DNA of 64,000 nt from positions 5,001-69,000 of the forward strand of contig CALVDL010000018.1 in assembly GCA_944326305.1 (NCBI GenBank). Direction: 5' to 3'. The DNA comes from an uncultured Bacteroidales bacterium (GTDB lineage: Bacteria; Bacteroidota; Bacteroidia; Bacteroidales; UBA932). The notes below the pieces were generated by a model that had not been told where the DNA came from, searched no databases, and saw only the letters and a list, made by a program, of their open reading frames with translations. Below are positions 16,813 through 25,726 of this stretch, piece by piece (the first letter of the stretch is position 1; each line of letters starts with the position of its first letter). The position numbers and the translations under genes are program-made.

Positions 16813-18675
16813 ATGAAAAAATTCCTTTTGATTTCTTTTATCCTCCTTCCCATTGCCATATCCGCAGCGGACATTGACAGGGAATGGATTGAGGACAATT
16901 ATATGAAACGTGAGGCCATGATCCCCATGCGTGACGGCATATCCCTTTATACAGCCATATTCGAGCCTGCAGGCCTTTCCGGGCGCCCTATAATAATGAT
17001 GCGCACCCCGTACTCATGTTCACCGTACGGGGAAGGGTTCCCGTCAGTGCTGTGGAAGGATATGCGCCTGTTCTCCGAGAACGGGTACATCATTGTCCTG
17101 CAGAATGTAAGGGGCCGCTATATGAGTGAGGGCGAGTATGAGAACATCCGTCCGTTCAACCCATGCAAGGCCGGAGGGCAGACAGATGAGGCGTCCGACA
17201 CATACGATACGGTGGAGTGGCTTGTCAGGAATACGGACAATAACGGCAATGTCGGTGTGACCGGGGTTTCGTATCCGGGCTTCTATGCTACAATGGCGGC
17301 CCTGTCCGGACATCCGGCTATAAAGACCGTGTCACCTCAGGCCCCTGTATATGACTGGTATATGGGGGATGATGCGCACCACAACGGCGTGCTTATGCTG
17401 CTGGACACTTATTCTTTCGGCGGCTCGATGTACAGGGAGCATGACAATCCCGCCCCTAAAGCCCCCGGCACTGCCGCCAGGATGGAAGGCGACGTCTATT
17501 CTTTCTTCCTTGAAGCCGGCCCGATGTCCGGAGTGACAGAGACCTTTTCGGATTCCCTTGCCTTTTGGCATCAGATGATGGAACATCCTGACTATGACAG
17601 CTTCTGGCAGGAAAGATGCCCGGGGCAATATCTTAAAGGCGACCTGCCTGCGGTCCTGGTTGTCGGAGGGACCTTCGACACAGATGACTGCTACGGGGCA
17701 TTGAACACATACGGCTCGATCTGCCGCCAGTCTCCAGGTACTGACGCTTATTTCGTTTACGGCCCGTGGTATCATGGCGGCTGGCACAATACTTCCTATA
17801 CTCATCTCGGACAGGTCTGGATAGGGGAGGGGACCTCCGCTTATTTCATGGAAAACATTGAATACCCGTTCTTCCGGTATTATCTTGAAGGGGAAGGTGA
17901 CCGTATCCCGAAGGTCAGTGTCCTGCCTTATGGCGGTGACGGATGGGCTTTTTACCAGTCATGGCCTCCTGATGGGACAACATACAGGGAAATCTATCTT
18001 AGGGGCGGGGACAGCCTGTCATTCTCAGCTCCTTCAGCGGATATGTCATATTCATCTTATGTTTCGGATCCAGGGAAGCCTGTCCCTCATGTAGGCAAGC
18101 CGCTTACCGGGAGATACAGGGAGTACATGGTTGAGGACCAGAGATTCGCATCGGCCAGACCTGACGTGCTCACCTTCGTGTCCTCCCCTCTGGAGGACAC
18201 TCTCAAGCTGGAGGGCCCCCTGTCCGCCAGGATATGGTTCGAGACTACAGGAAGTGATGCCGATATCGTGGTCAAGCTTGTCGACGTATTCCCGGATGAC
18301 TTCGGATACGGGGCTTCTGTTGAAGAGCGGCTGCCTGATCCCGGATACGAGATGGGCGGTTATCAGATGCTTGTCCGGGGCGATGTGTTCAGGGCCCGGT
18401 ACAGGGAAGGTTTTGAAAAGCCTCTCCCTGTCATCCCTGGAGAGATTACGGAAGTCGCTTTTGGTCTGGACGATGTCGCGCACTGGTTCCTTCCTGGACA
18501 CCGCATCATGGTACAGATACAGAGTTCATGGTTCCCGCTCATCGACAGGAATCCACAGAAGTTTGTGGACAATATCTATAAGGCATCACCGGAGGATTTT
18601 GTCCCGGCTGAAATGAAGATTTACCACCAGGCGGACAACCCTTCATATATTGTCCTGCCGGTAAAGGGCATTTAG
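16813..18675 (+). CDS. CocE/NonD-type (peptidase S15 family) exported hydrolase
   Basis: This 620-residue alpha/beta hydrolase has a signal peptide (MKKFLLISFILLPIAISAAD). The S15/CocE catalytic domain has YEN-region sequence around VQNVRGRYMSEGE (typed here as LQNVRGRYMSEGEY). The nucleophile elbow is GVSYPG with Ser 153. The acid lies in GGTFDTDDCYGA and the base His in YGPWYHGGW. The C-terminal part (about 420-620) is the jelly-roll of X-Pro dipeptidyl-peptidase and cocaine-esterase relatives, ending in HRIMVQIQSSWFPLIDRNPQ. It is probably an acyl- or peptidyl-hydrolase in the periplasm, and the natural substrate is unknown. It has its own promoter and overlaps the convergent GT2 gene by 4 bases. 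Confidence 0.88.
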   Translation: MKKFLLISFILLPIAISAADIDREWIEDNYMKREAMIPMRDGISLYTAIFEPAGLSGRPIIMMRTPYSCSPYGEGFPSVLWKDMRLFSENGYIIVLQNVRGRYMSEGEYENIRPFNPCKAGGQTDEASDTYDTVEWLVRNTDNNGNVGVTGVSYPGFYATMAALSGHPAIKTVSPQAPVYDWYMGDDAHHNGVLMLLDTYSFGGSMYREHDNPAPKAPGTAARMEGDVYSFFLEAGPMSGVTETFSDSLAFWHQMMEHPDYDSFWQERCPGQYLKGDLPAVLVVGGTFDTDDCYGALNTYGSICRQSPGTDAYFVYGPWYHGGWHNTSYTHLGQVWIGEGTSAYFMENIEYPFFRYYLEGEGDRIPKVSVLPYGGDGWAFYQSWPPDGTTYREIYLRGGDSLSFSAPSADMSYSSYVSDPGKPVPHVGKPLTGRYREYMVEDQRFASARPDVLTFVSSPLEDTLKLEGPLSARIWFETTGSDADIVVKLVDVFPDDFGYGASVEERLPDPGYEMGGYQMLVRGDVFRARYREGFEKPLPVIPGEITEVAFGLDDVAHWFLPGHRIMVQIQSSWFPLIDRNPQKFVDNIYKASPEDFVPAEMKIYHQADNPSYIVLPVKGI

Positions 18676-19646
18676 AAACTGTCCTTGATGTTGTAGTGGT
18701 TCCTGTCGCTGCTGTTCCTTGATACCAGCTCGCTTATGAATCCGGAGAGGAAGAGCTGCACGCCTATCAGCACCGACACAAGGGCCAGATAGAAAAGGGG
18801 CTGTTCCGTGACCGGCCTGAAGTCCATGCCGCCTGCCTGGTGCACGAGCTTGGATACAATCAGCCATACTGCGATTATGCCTCCGGCAAGGAACATGAAT
18901 ATTCCCGTAAGCCCGAAGAAATGCATAGGGTTTTTCCCGAAGGTGCACAGGAACCATATCGACAGCAGGTCGAGGGAGCCGTTGATGAACCTGCTTACCC
19001 CGAACTTGCTCTTGCCGTATTTACGCTTCTGGTGGTGTACAGGCTTTTCGGTTATCTTCGTGAATCCGGCGTTCTTTGCCATGTAAGGTATGAAGCGGTG
19101 CATCTCTCCGTACACCTCGATGTTCTTGACTACCTCATGCCTGTATGCCTTCAGTCCGCAGTTCATGTCATGCAGGCGGATTCCGGTTATTTTCCTGGCA
19201 GTAGCATTGTACAGTTTTGAAGGGAGGTTCTTTGTCAGCTTGTTGTCTTTCCTGTGCTGCTTCCATCCGGAGACTATGTCGTAGCCGTCCCCGGTAATCA
19301 TCCTGTACATTTCCGGAATTTCTTCCGGAGAATCCTGCAGGTCTGCGTCCATGGTTATTACCACACGCCCTTCGGCAGCCTTGAAGCCGCAGTACAGGGC
19401 GGCTGACTTCCCGTAATTCCTTCTGAAGGATATTCCCCTTATCGCATTGTCCGACCGGGAAAGGGATATTATCTCATCCCATGAGCCGTCATTGCTGCCA
19501 TCGTCGACCATTATGATTTCATACACGAAACCTTCCCTTTCCATCACTGACCTGATCCAGCCGGTAAGCTCCGGCAGGGATTCGGCTTCGTTGAACAGGG
19601 GTATGACAATGGAAATATCTTTGTCGAAATTGTCTTTAGTGGTCAT
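18672..19646 (-). CDS. Family 2 glycosyltransferase, polyprenyl-phosphate type, with two C-terminal membrane segments
   Basis: The protein has 324 residues. The GT-A fold starts with SIVIPLFNEAESL and carries the nucleotide-sugar motifs MVDDGSNDGS and TMDADLQDSPEEIP. LHDMNCGLKAYR and HRFIPYMAKNAGF are typical of DPM1/GtrB/ArnC-like enzymes that load a sugar on a polyprenyl phosphate. Two hydrophobic helices near the end (HFFGLTGIFMFLAGGIIAVWLI and PLFYLALVSVLIGVQLFLSGF) anchor it in the inner membrane. Its ATG overlaps the stop of the DUF4199 gene by 4 bases, so the two are translationally coupled. The sugar and acceptor cannot be told. Confidence 0.9.
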   Translation of the reverse strand: MTTKDNFDKDISIVIPLFNEAESLPELTGWIRSVMEREGFVYEIIMVDDGSNDGSWDEIISLSRSDNAIRGISFRRNYGKSAALYCGFKAAEGRVVITMDADLQDSPEEIPEMYRMITGDGYDIVSGWKQHRKDNKLTKNLPSKLYNATARKITGIRLHDMNCGLKAYRHEVVKNIEVYGEMHRFIPYMAKNAGFTKITEKPVHHQKRKYGKSKFGVSRFINGSLDLLSIWFLCTFGKNPMHFFGLTGIFMFLAGGIIAVWLIVSKLVHQAGGMDFRPVTEQPLFYLALVSVLIGVQLFLSGFISELVSRNSSDRNHYNIKDSF

Positions 19647-20188
19647 TTCTCGAAATTTGCGAATGGGTCACGGGCCGGTATGTTCCTCGATAGGATGGCT
19701 GACAGTACGGTCCCGTAGAGGAAGCAGTATATCAGGTTGGAGAAGAATGAGATCTGCGGATAGCTGTCCTCCATTTTTTCAAGCATGGCCATGGAATTGC
19801 TGTCCAGCATGGAAGAATATGTCTGGATGGCTGCCGACATCTGTTCCGAGAACAGGTCCGGCGATATGAACAGGATGTTGGCAAGGCTTATTGCGGAATA
19901 GATCAGGGCCGACAGAAGGGCGGTGGCCATGCCGAACTTGAATGTGTCCGCATTGGTGGCCTCCCCGAATTCCGAGCACAGCTTCTTCATGAAGAACATC
20001 ATCAGCCAGATGCACCCGGCGAACTTTGCGAGCCACAATAAGAGCGACAGCAGTGTCGACACAACCGGAGAGCCTATGCTGCCGGTGGCCTGCCCTATAA
20101 ACATGAATGCCCCGGAAACTGCCCCGAGCGCGATGCCCGAAATTCCGGCTTTGCTCCAGATTGTCCTGGTCGTTAGATCCTGATTCAT
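19643..20188 (-). CDS. DUF4199 family inner-membrane protein
   Basis: The start is placed at 20188 (181 residues, MNQDLTTRTIWSKAG), because the longer frame would run through the divergent promoter and into thrS. It has four predicted membrane helices: GISGIALGAVSGAFMFIG, VSTLLSLLLWLAKFAGCIW, GMATALLSALIYSAISLAN and NLIYCFLYGTVLSAILS. The pattern fits DUF4199, a Bacteroidota family of unknown function often encoded just before a GT2 gene as here. A role in positioning or feeding the glycosyltransferase is inference. Confidence 0.8.
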   Translation of the reverse strand: MNQDLTTRTIWSKAGISGIALGAVSGAFMFIGQATGSIGSPVVSTLLSLLLWLAKFAGCIWLMMFFMKKLCSEFGEATNADTFKFGMATALLSALIYSAISLANILFISPDLFSEQMSAAIQTYSSMLDSNSMAMLEKMEDSYPQISFFSNLIYCFLYGTVLSAILSRNIPARDPFANFEK

Positions 20189-20222
20189 AATTGATATGGA
20201 AAACAATATGTAGATAACTGCG

Positions 20223-20230
20223 CAAAGATA
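20223..20230 (-). promoter_or_regulatory. -7 box for the DUF4199-GT2 operon
   Basis: On the minus strand TATCTTTG fits TAnnTTTG, 35 bases before the ATG at 20188. It sits 12 bases from the oppositely directed thrS -7 box, so the two promoters are back to back and share their -33 regions. Confidence 0.6.
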
Positions 20231-20242
20231 GAAAAAAATTCG

Positions 20243-20250
20243 TACCTTTG
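20243..20250 (+). promoter_or_regulatory. -7 box of the thrS-infC-rpmI-rplT promoter
   Basis: TACCTTTG is a full match to TAnnTTTG, 44 bases before the thrS ATG. The leader contains the GGACTGACGTTAAA motif that recurs near ribE, the thioredoxin-like gene and 63.5-63.7 kb. Confidence 0.65.
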
Positions 20251-20294
20251 CAGCCTTTGGTGAAAATAACAGGACTGACGTTAAATACAATAAT

Positions 20295-22256
20295 ATGAAC
20301 GTGAATATCACATTTCCCGACGGTAGCGTGAAGGCCTTTGAGAAAGGCGTTACAGGCTATGAGATTGCGCAGAGCATAAGCCCGAGGCTGGCGGCCGAAG
20401 TGCTCGCCGCCACGGTAGTTTTCAATGATGACGCAAAAGGAAAAGGTACGATATACGATCTGGACCGTCCTATAGGGCAGGACGCTTCAATCAAATTCCA
20501 TAAATGGGAGGACGACCAGGCCAAGCATGTCTTCTGGCATTCTTCTTCACACCTGTTAGCCCAGGCCCTCGAGGCCCTCTATCCCGGGGTCAAGTTCGGC
20601 ATAGGGCCGGCAATCGAGAACGGGTTCTACTATGATGTGGATTTCGGCGGGAGGCAGATTTCCGAGTCCGACCTCAAGGCCATCGAGGACAAGATGATGG
20701 AGTTCGCCCGTTCCAAGGAGAAGTTCGTCCGTCAGGAAGTCTCCAAGGCAGACGCCCTCAAGACGTTCCAGGAGAAGGGGGACGAGTACAAGTGCGAGCT
20801 TATCGGAGAGCTCGAGGACGGCACCATTTCATTCTATACCAACGGTTCGTTTACCGACCTTTGCCGCGGACCGCACCTGAGGGACACTTCTGTCATCAAG
20901 GCCGTCAAGCTCACCTCTATAGCAGGGGCATACTGGAGAGGCGACGAGAAACGTAACATGCTTACCCGCATCTACGGCATATCATTCCCGAAGAAATCTA
21001 TGCTTGACGAGTATCTGGCAATGCTGGAGGAGGCAAAAAAACGCGACCACAGGAAGATCGGGAAAGAAATGGAGCTTTTCGCATTTTCCGCAAGGGTCGG
21101 ACAGGGACTGCCTCTGTGGCTGCCGAAGGGGGCCGAGCTGAGGGAACGTCTGGAGAACTTCCTGAGGAAGGTACAGAAGTCCTACGGCTACCTCCCGGTG
21201 ATAACCCCGCATATAGGAAACAAGGACCTGTATGTGACATCAGGCCATTATGCAAAATACGGCAAGGATTCATTCCAGCCTATACATACTCCACAGGAGG
21301 GTGAGGAGTTCCTTCTCAAGCCGATGAACTGCCCTCACCACTGTGAGATCTACAGGACAAGGCCGAGGTCTTACAAGGACCTGCCTCTCAGGTATGCCGA
21401 GTTCGGCACCGTCTACCGCTACGAGCAGAGCGGGGAGCTCCACGGGCTTACAAGAGTGCGCGGCTTCACTCAGGATGACGCCCATCTGTTCTGCCGCCCG
21501 GACCAGATAAAGGAAGAGTTCTGCAAGGTCATAGACATTATCCTTTATGTGTTCAAGACGCTGAATTTCAATGAATATATCGCACAGGTGTCTCTGCGTG
21601 ACCCGGACCACAAAGAGAAATATATCGGGTCAGACGAGAACTGGGCCAAAGCGGAGCAGGCCATCATAGACGCTGCAGCAGAGAAGGGCCTCAAGACTGT
21701 TGTGGAATATGGAGAGGCCGCTTTCTACGGGCCGAAGCTCGACTTCATGGTGAAGGACGCCATCGGCAGGAAGTGGCAGCTCGGTACCATACAGGTGGAC
21801 TACAACCTGCCTGAGCGCTTTGAACTTGAATATACCGGAAGCGACGGGAAGAAACACCGTCCTGTCATGATCCACAGGGCGCCGTTCGGATCCCTTGAAA
21901 GGTTTGTCGCCGTACTTCTCGAGCATACTGGCGGAAAGCTTCCTCTGTGGCTTACTCCTGAGCAGGTCAATGTATTGCCAGTCAGCGAAAAATTCACCGA
22001 TTATGCAAAAAAAGTTTGTGAATTACTGAATAATTCCGATATTCGCGCCGCATTGGATGACAGAAACGAGACCATAGGTAAAAGGATACGTGAGAATGAG
22101 TTGAAGAGGGTGCCGTTCCTTGTCGTCGTCGGAGAAAAGGAAGTTGAGAACAACACCCTGTCGGTAAGACGCCAGGGCGGTAAAGATGAGGGGACAATGA
22201 CTGTGGAGGAGTTCATCAGACTTGTAAGCGATGAAGTCAAGGCACAGTTGTCGTAA
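20295..22256 (+). CDS. thrS: Threonyl-tRNA synthetase
   Basis: This 653-residue class II synthetase charges tRNA-Thr. An N-terminal TGS domain (about 1-62) is followed by the editing domain with its zinc-type motifs ([22 protein letters not shown]). The class II core carries [37 protein letters not shown] and [18 protein letters not shown] (motif 3). The anticodon-binding domain lies at about 550-650 ([17 protein letters not shown]). Length matches the bacterial enzyme. It heads the conserved thrS-infC-rpmI-rplT cluster. Confidence 0.97.
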   Translation: MNVNITFPDGSVKAFEKGVTGYEIAQSISPRLAAEVLAATVVFNDDAKGKGTIYDLDRPIGQDASIKFHKWEDDQAKHVFWHSSSHLLAQALEALYPGVKFGIGPAIENGFYYDVDFGGRQISESDLKAIEDKMMEFARSKEKFVRQEVSKADALKTFQEKGDEYKCELIGELEDGTISFYTNGSFTDLCRGPHLRDTSVIKAVKLTSIAGAYWRGDEKRNMLTRIYGISFPKKSMLDEYLAMLEEAKKRDHRKIGKEMELFAFSARVGQGLPLWLPKGAELRERLENFLRKVQKSYGYLPVITPHIGNKDLYVTSGHYAKYGKDSFQPIHTPQEGEEFLLKPMNCPHHCEIYRTRPRSYKDLPLRYAEFGTVYRYEQSGELHGLTRVRGFTQDDAHLFCRPDQIKEEFCKVIDIILYVFKTLNFNEYIAQVSLRDPDHKEKYIGSDENWAKAEQAIIDAAAEKGLKTVVEYGEAAFYGPKLDFMVKDAIGRKWQLGTIQVDYNLPERFELEYTGSDGKKHRPVMIHRAPFGSLERFVAVLLEHTGGKLPLWLTPEQVNVLPVSEKFTDYAKKVCELLNNSDIRAALDDRNETIGKRIRENELKRVPFLVVVGEKEVENNTLSVRRQGGKDEGTMTVEEFIRLVSDEVKAQLS

Positions 22257-22284
22257 ACCCGCATATATTATTAACTAAACTTAT

Positions 22285-22301
22285 AGGAGGATAAATTTAT
22301 C
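22285..22301 (+). promoter_or_regulatory. infC: Strong Shine-Dalgarno and ATC start of infC
   Basis: AGGAGG (22285-22290) stands 8 bases before an ATC codon at 22299. The in-frame stop TAG at 22284 rules out any start further upstream, and no ATG, GTG or TTG gives the conserved N-terminus. A full Shine-Dalgarno is unusual in this window and seems to compensate for the non-canonical start. Confidence 0.75.
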
Positions 22302-22928
22302 GCAGCACCATTCAAACCATCTGCACCGCGGTTCAACGGACCGAGACCGAACAACAATTCTAACAACAGTGCAGGGCGTCCGGACCCGAGAGGGCCTCAA
22401 AGACAGAGGAAGGACGAAAACGAATTAAGGATAAATGAGGAGATTACTGCCTCAAAAGTTCGCCTGGTCGGGGACAATATCCAGGAACAGGGGATCTATT
22501 CTTTAACGGAAGCCATGAGGATGGCTGATGATTTAGGGCTTGATCTGGTGGAGATAAGTGCGAAAGCTGACCCTCCTGTATGTAAGATCATTGACTACCA
22601 GAAGTATCTCTACCAGCAGAAGAAGAAGGCCAAGGAGATGAAGTCAAACTCCGCCAAGATTGTAATCAAGGAGATCCGATTCGGGCCTAATACGGACGAG
22701 CATGACTTCCAGTTCAAGCTCAAGCATGCGGTGGAGTTCCTCCAGGAAGGGTCCAAAGTTAAGGCTTCTGTATTTTTCAAGGGCCGCTCCATAATCTATT
22801 CGGACCAGGGGGAGAAGCTCCTGTTGAGGTTCGCGGTGGAGCTTGAGGAGTACGGCCGCGCCGAGCAGATGCCTAAGCTGGAGGGCAAAAGGATGATAAT
22901 GATGATTGCACCGATTAAGAAAAAGTAA
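22299..22928 (+). CDS. infC: Translation initiation factor IF-3 with an ATC start codon
   Basis: IF-3 binds the 30S subunit and checks the start codon. The frame begins at ATC 22299 and encodes 209 residues. A Pro/Asn/Arg-rich N-terminal extension (AAPFKPSAPRFNGPRPNN) precedes the conserved core, which starts ELRINEEITASKVRLVG. The linker and C-terminal domain follow (DPPVCKIIDYQKYLYQQKKK, IKEIRFGPNTDEHDFQFK). The first ATG in frame is at 22515, in the middle of the N-domain, so an ATG-only call would lose 72 residues. Non-ATG starts in infC are known from E. coli (AUU), where they allow IF-3 to repress its own synthesis. The same logic is inferred here. Confidence 0.92.
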   Translation: MAAPFKPSAPRFNGPRPNNNSNNSAGRPDPRGPQRQRKDENELRINEEITASKVRLVGDNIQEQGIYSLTEAMRMADDLGLDLVEISAKADPPVCKIIDYQKYLYQQKKKAKEMKSNSAKIVIKEIRFGPNTDEHDFQFKLKHAVEFLQEGSKVKASVFFKGRSIIYSDQGEKLLLRFAVELEEYGRAEQMPKLEGKRMIMMIAPIKKK

Positions 22929-22942
22929 TCCAAGTGATTGGA
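22929..22942 (+). promoter_or_regulatory. Small hairpin between infC and rpmI
   Basis: TCCAA-GTGA-TTGGA forms a perfect 5-bp stem right after the infC stop. It could be a minor leader element of rpmI. There is no T tract. Confidence 0.3.
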
Positions 22943-22977
22943 TGATAAATATTTATTAACAGTTAAAAAATTTAACT

Positions 22978-23172
22978 ATGCCAAAGATTAAGACCAACTC
23001 CGGTTCAAAAAAGCGTTTCACGCTTACCGGAACGGGAAAAGTGAAGAGAAAACACGCTTACAAAAGCCACATTCTCACCAAAAAGACCAAAAAGCAGAAA
23101 AGGAATTTGACTCATTTCGGTCTTGTCCACAAGGCTGACGAAAGCAGGGTCAAAGCTTTATTGGGAATGTAA
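22978..23172 (+). CDS. rpmI: 50S ribosomal protein L35
   Basis: This 64-residue, very basic protein has the L35 signature [29 protein letters not shown]. It lies 49 bases after infC in the standard infC-rpmI-rplT order. Confidence 0.97.
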   Translation: MPKIKTNSGSKKRFTLTGTGKVKRKHAYKSHILTKKTKKQKRNLTHFGLVHKADESRVKALLGM

Positions 23173-23177
23173 TCTTT

Positions 23178-23245
23178 CTTAAATCGTTTTATTTAAGTCA
23201 AACTTGGAATACAGTCTGAAGCTCCTTAAAGAGGACACTGTATCC
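23178..23245 (+). promoter_or_regulatory. Structured spacer between rpmI and rplT, candidate L20 leader
   Basis: Two hairpins lie in this 90-base spacer. CTTAAAT-CGTTTT-ATTTAAG (23178-23197) is a perfect 7-bp stem. GGAATACAGT (23206-23215) pairs with ACTGTATCC (23237-23245) with one bulge and holds an inner TCCT/AGGA stem. L20 represses its own operon by binding leader RNA in other bacteria. A similar role here is inference. Confidence 0.45.
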
Positions 23246-23262
23246 ATAAAACAGTTAAATTT

Positions 23263-23607
23263 ATGCCAAGATCGGTAAATTCAGTAGCCTCAAGGGCTCG
23301 CCGCAAGAAGATTCTCAAAAGAACCCGCGGTAATTTTCTTTCAAGAAAGAATGTCTGGACAGTAGCAAAGAACACCTACGAGAAAGGTCTCACTTACGCT
23401 TACCGTGACCGTAAAGCGAAGAAACGTTCTTTCCGTGCGCTCTGGATCCAGCGAATCAATGCTGCTGCACGCCAGTACGGTATGACCTACTCACAGTTCA
23501 TGGGCAGGATTTCAAAACAGAATATCGGCCTTAACCGTAAGGTGCTTGCAGACCTTGCCATGAATAACCCTCAGGCATTTGAGGCGATTATAAACTCAGT
23601 AAAGTAG
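23263..23607 (+). CDS. rplT: 50S ribosomal protein L20
   Basis: This 114-residue, highly basic protein starts [20 protein letters not shown] and contains [17 protein letters not shown], the L20 signature. It binds 23S rRNA early in 50S assembly. It is the last gene of the cluster, 10 bases before lepB, which may be co-transcribed. Confidence 0.97.
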   Translation: MPRSVNSVASRARRKKILKRTRGNFLSRKNVWTVAKNTYEKGLTYAYRDRKAKKRSFRALWIQRINAAARQYGMTYSQFMGRISKQNIGLNRKVLADLAMNNPQAFEAIINSVK

Positions 23608-23617
23608 TCCTGATACC

Positions 23618-24967
23618 GTGAGCTGGAAGGAATTATATCACAACAAATGGGTCAGGTTCGCTTTCTGGGCCTTACTTTATCTGCTGTGGGTTGTCTGGCT
23701 AGGGAATTATTGGTGGCTTTTCGGCCTCATTGTGATTTTCGACCACCATATCACCCGTAAGGTGAAATGGGTTTTCTGGAAGAAATACTACAAGGAGGGT
23801 GAGAAACGCAATGTGCTGCTGGACTGGCTTGACGCCATAATCTTCGCGGTGATTGTAGTCACATTCTTCAATATATTCTTTTTCCAGGCTTTCAAGATTC
23901 CTTCATCCTCAATGGAAAATTCGCTTCTGACAGGCGACCATCTGTTTGTCAGCAAGCTGGCATACGGGCCCAGGGTCCCGCAGACACCTCTGACTGTCCC
24001 TTTTACGCATAATGTGCTTCCGAATGGCAAGGAGTCTTACTCAACCCTTATCCAGAACGATTACAGGAGGCTGAAGGGGTTCGGCCATGTAAAGAGAGGA
24101 GACTATGTCGTTTTCGGCTTTCCGAATGGCGATACCATTCTTTCGAAGGTACCTGCAGAAGACTATTATATGTTCTGCAGACTGGTCGGGAGGGATTATG
24201 CCATCAGACAGTACGGCCCTGTGAAGGTCCGTCCGATGGACAAGAAGGACCATTACGTCAAGAGATGTGTCGCCATTGCCGGTGATACGCTCCAGGTCAT
24301 TGACGGGCGCGTGTATGTAAATTCTCAGCCGCAGGAGGAGTATCCTGGAATCCAGAATACATATACCGTGCTGACGAACGGGGAGAGGATCAATCCCAAG
24401 AACCTCGACAAGCTCGGTATAAATACGGGTGAACTGGTCTACAGCTCCCAGCTGCCTGGTTATCCGGCGATGCCGCTGACGGAATCGATGAAAGAGACCG
24501 TATCGTCGTATCCGAATGTCCTTGAAGTCAGAAGGAATATCGACAGGTATCCGCCTGACTACAGCGATTCATATCTTACCATATTCCCGTTTTCAGAGGA
24601 TTTCGAATGGACCAGGGACAATTACGGACCGATATGGATCCCGAGCAAAGGGGCGACCGTCCAGCTTGACACCCTGAACCTGCCTCTCTACAGGAGGATA
24701 ATCACGGTCTACGAGGGCAATGCCCTGACCGTGTCACCTGAAGGCAGGATCATGATCAACGGAGAGGAGGCGGACAGCTACACTTTCAGTCAGGATTATT
24801 ATTTTATGATGGGCGACAACAGGCACAATTCCCTTGATTCACGATACTGGGGATTTGTACCGGAGGACCACATCGTCGGGAAACCGGCATTGATATGGTT
24901 TTCTTCCGACAGGAACAAGTCGTTCCCCAAGAATATCAGGTGGCGCAGGTTTTTCAAGTTTGTATAG
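23618..24967 (+). CDS. lepB: Signal peptidase I, long Bacteroidota form
   Basis: The enzyme removes signal peptides from secreted proteins on the outer face of the inner membrane. It has 449 residues from a GTG start. There are hydrophobic segments at about 12-42 and 72-92, then the catalytic Ser 98 in KIPSSSMENSLLTGDHLFV. The general-base Lys 215 is in DHYVKRCVAIAGD. The C-terminal signature is YYFMMGDNRHNSLDSRYWG. It is longer than E. coli LepB because of an insertion of about 120 residues between the Lys box and the C-terminal box, as is common in this phylum. The gene follows rplT by 10 bases. Confidence 0.94.
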   Translation: MSWKELYHNKWVRFAFWALLYLLWVVWLGNYWWLFGLIVIFDHHITRKVKWVFWKKYYKEGEKRNVLLDWLDAIIFAVIVVTFFNIFFFQAFKIPSSSMENSLLTGDHLFVSKLAYGPRVPQTPLTVPFTHNVLPNGKESYSTLIQNDYRRLKGFGHVKRGDYVVFGFPNGDTILSKVPAEDYYMFCRLVGRDYAIRQYGPVKVRPMDKKDHYVKRCVAIAGDTLQVIDGRVYVNSQPQEEYPGIQNTYTVLTNGERINPKNLDKLGINTGELVYSSQLPGYPAMPLTESMKETVSSYPNVLEVRRNIDRYPPDYSDSYLTIFPFSEDFEWTRDNYGPIWIPSKGATVQLDTLNLPLYRRIITVYEGNALTVSPEGRIMINGEEADSYTFSQDYYFMMGDNRHNSLDSRYWGFVPEDHIVGKPALIWFSSDRNKSFPKNIRWRRFFKFV

Positions 24968-24973
24968 AAATAC

Positions 24974-25004
24974 TTGTTTTTCAGGATTTTTTATACGATA
25001 TTTG
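24974..25004 (+). promoter_or_regulatory. Possible promoter of rpmB-rpmG-DUF4295
   Basis: GATATTTG (24997-25004) matches TAnnTTTG except the first base, with TTG 20 bases upstream at 24974-24976. It lies just after the lepB stop and 40 bases before the rpmB ATG. Confidence 0.4.
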
Positions 25005-25043
25005 CAGCCCCAAAAGTGTGAAATAATTAAAAAAGTATATACA

Positions 25044-25286
25044 ATGGCAAAGGTTTGTCAAGTTACAGGAAGAAAAAGGATGGTTGGAAACAATGTTTCC
25101 CATTCAAAGAGGCGTACTAAACGCATTTTCGCCCTGAACCTCAAGACCAAGAAGTTCTGGTCAGAGGCAGAGCAGAGGTTTGTGACACTTAAAGTATCTT
25201 GCAAAGGTATCAGGACAATCGAGAAGAACGGTCTTGACGCTACCATTAAAGATGCTCAGAGTAAAGGATTTATTAACCTTGTTTAA
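25044..25286 (+). CDS. rpmB: 50S ribosomal protein L28
   Basis: The start is at 25044 (80 residues, [20 protein letters not shown]). An upstream in-frame ATG at 24960 would overlap lepB and add a non-conserved extension. The L28 motif [21 protein letters not shown] is clear. It is followed after 11 bases by rpmG. Confidence 0.97.
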   Translation: MAKVCQVTGRKRMVGNNVSHSKRRTKRIFALNLKTKKFWSEAEQRFVTLKVSCKGIRTIEKNGLDATIKDAQSKGFINLV

Positions 25287-25297
25287 TCTCGTCGGAT

Positions 25298-25486
25298 ATG
25301 GCAAAGAAAGCAAAAGGCAACAGGGTGCAGGTAATTTTGGAGTGCACTGAGCAGAGGGAAAGCGGTGTACCGGGAATATCAAGATACATCACGACCAAGA
25401 ACAAGAAGAATACAACTCAGCGTCTGGAGCGTATGAAATATAATCCGTACCTGAAGAAAGTAACTCTTCATCGTGAAATCAAATAA
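25298..25486 (+). CDS. rpmG: 50S ribosomal protein L33
   Basis: The protein has 62 residues, with [21 protein letters not shown] and [21 protein letters not shown] matching L33. It lacks the CxxC pairs seen in some L33 paralogues, so it is the zinc-independent type. It sits between rpmB and the DUF4295 gene. Confidence 0.96.
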   Translation: MAKKAKGNRVQVILECTEQRESGVPGISRYITTKNKKNTTQRLERMKYNPYLKKVTLHREIK

Positions 25487-25503
25487 TTGGAGGATTATTA
25501 CTT

Positions 25504-25662
25504 ATGGCAAAGAAAGCAGTTGCAACCTTCAGTGCCAAGTCTGGCGCTAAAAGTATGGTGAAGTGCATCCGTATGGACAAGTCTCCAAAGACTGGGGCCT
25601 ATATGTTCAAAGAGGAGCTCGTTGAGTCTGAAAAAGTGAAAGACTTCTTCGCAAAGCACTAA
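25504..25662 (+). CDS. DUF4295 small basic protein
   Basis: The protein has 52 residues (MAKKAVATFSAKSGAKSMV ... DFFAKH), 17 bases after rpmG. It is a Bacteroidota-specific family encoded next to rpmB-rpmG and is probably ribosome-associated. Size, base composition and position all fit. Its biochemical role is not known. Confidence 0.88.
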   Translation: MAKKAVATFSAKSGAKSMVKCIRMDKSPKTGAYMFKEELVESEKVKDFFAKH

Positions 25663-25683
25663 TTTCAGTTGGAGATATATAAG

Positions 25684-25726
25684 ACGGAAAAGGAGACAAT
25701 CAGATTGTCTCCTTTTCCGTTGTTTT
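25684..25726 (+). terminator. Terminator after DUF4295, overlapping the 3' end of lptB
   Basis: A perfect 17-bp stem (25684-25700 with 25704-25720, loop CAG) is followed by TGTTTT. The right arm lies inside the lptB coding region on the other strand and encodes its last residues (TTEKETI). One sequence is therefore both coding and terminator. Confidence 0.85.
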
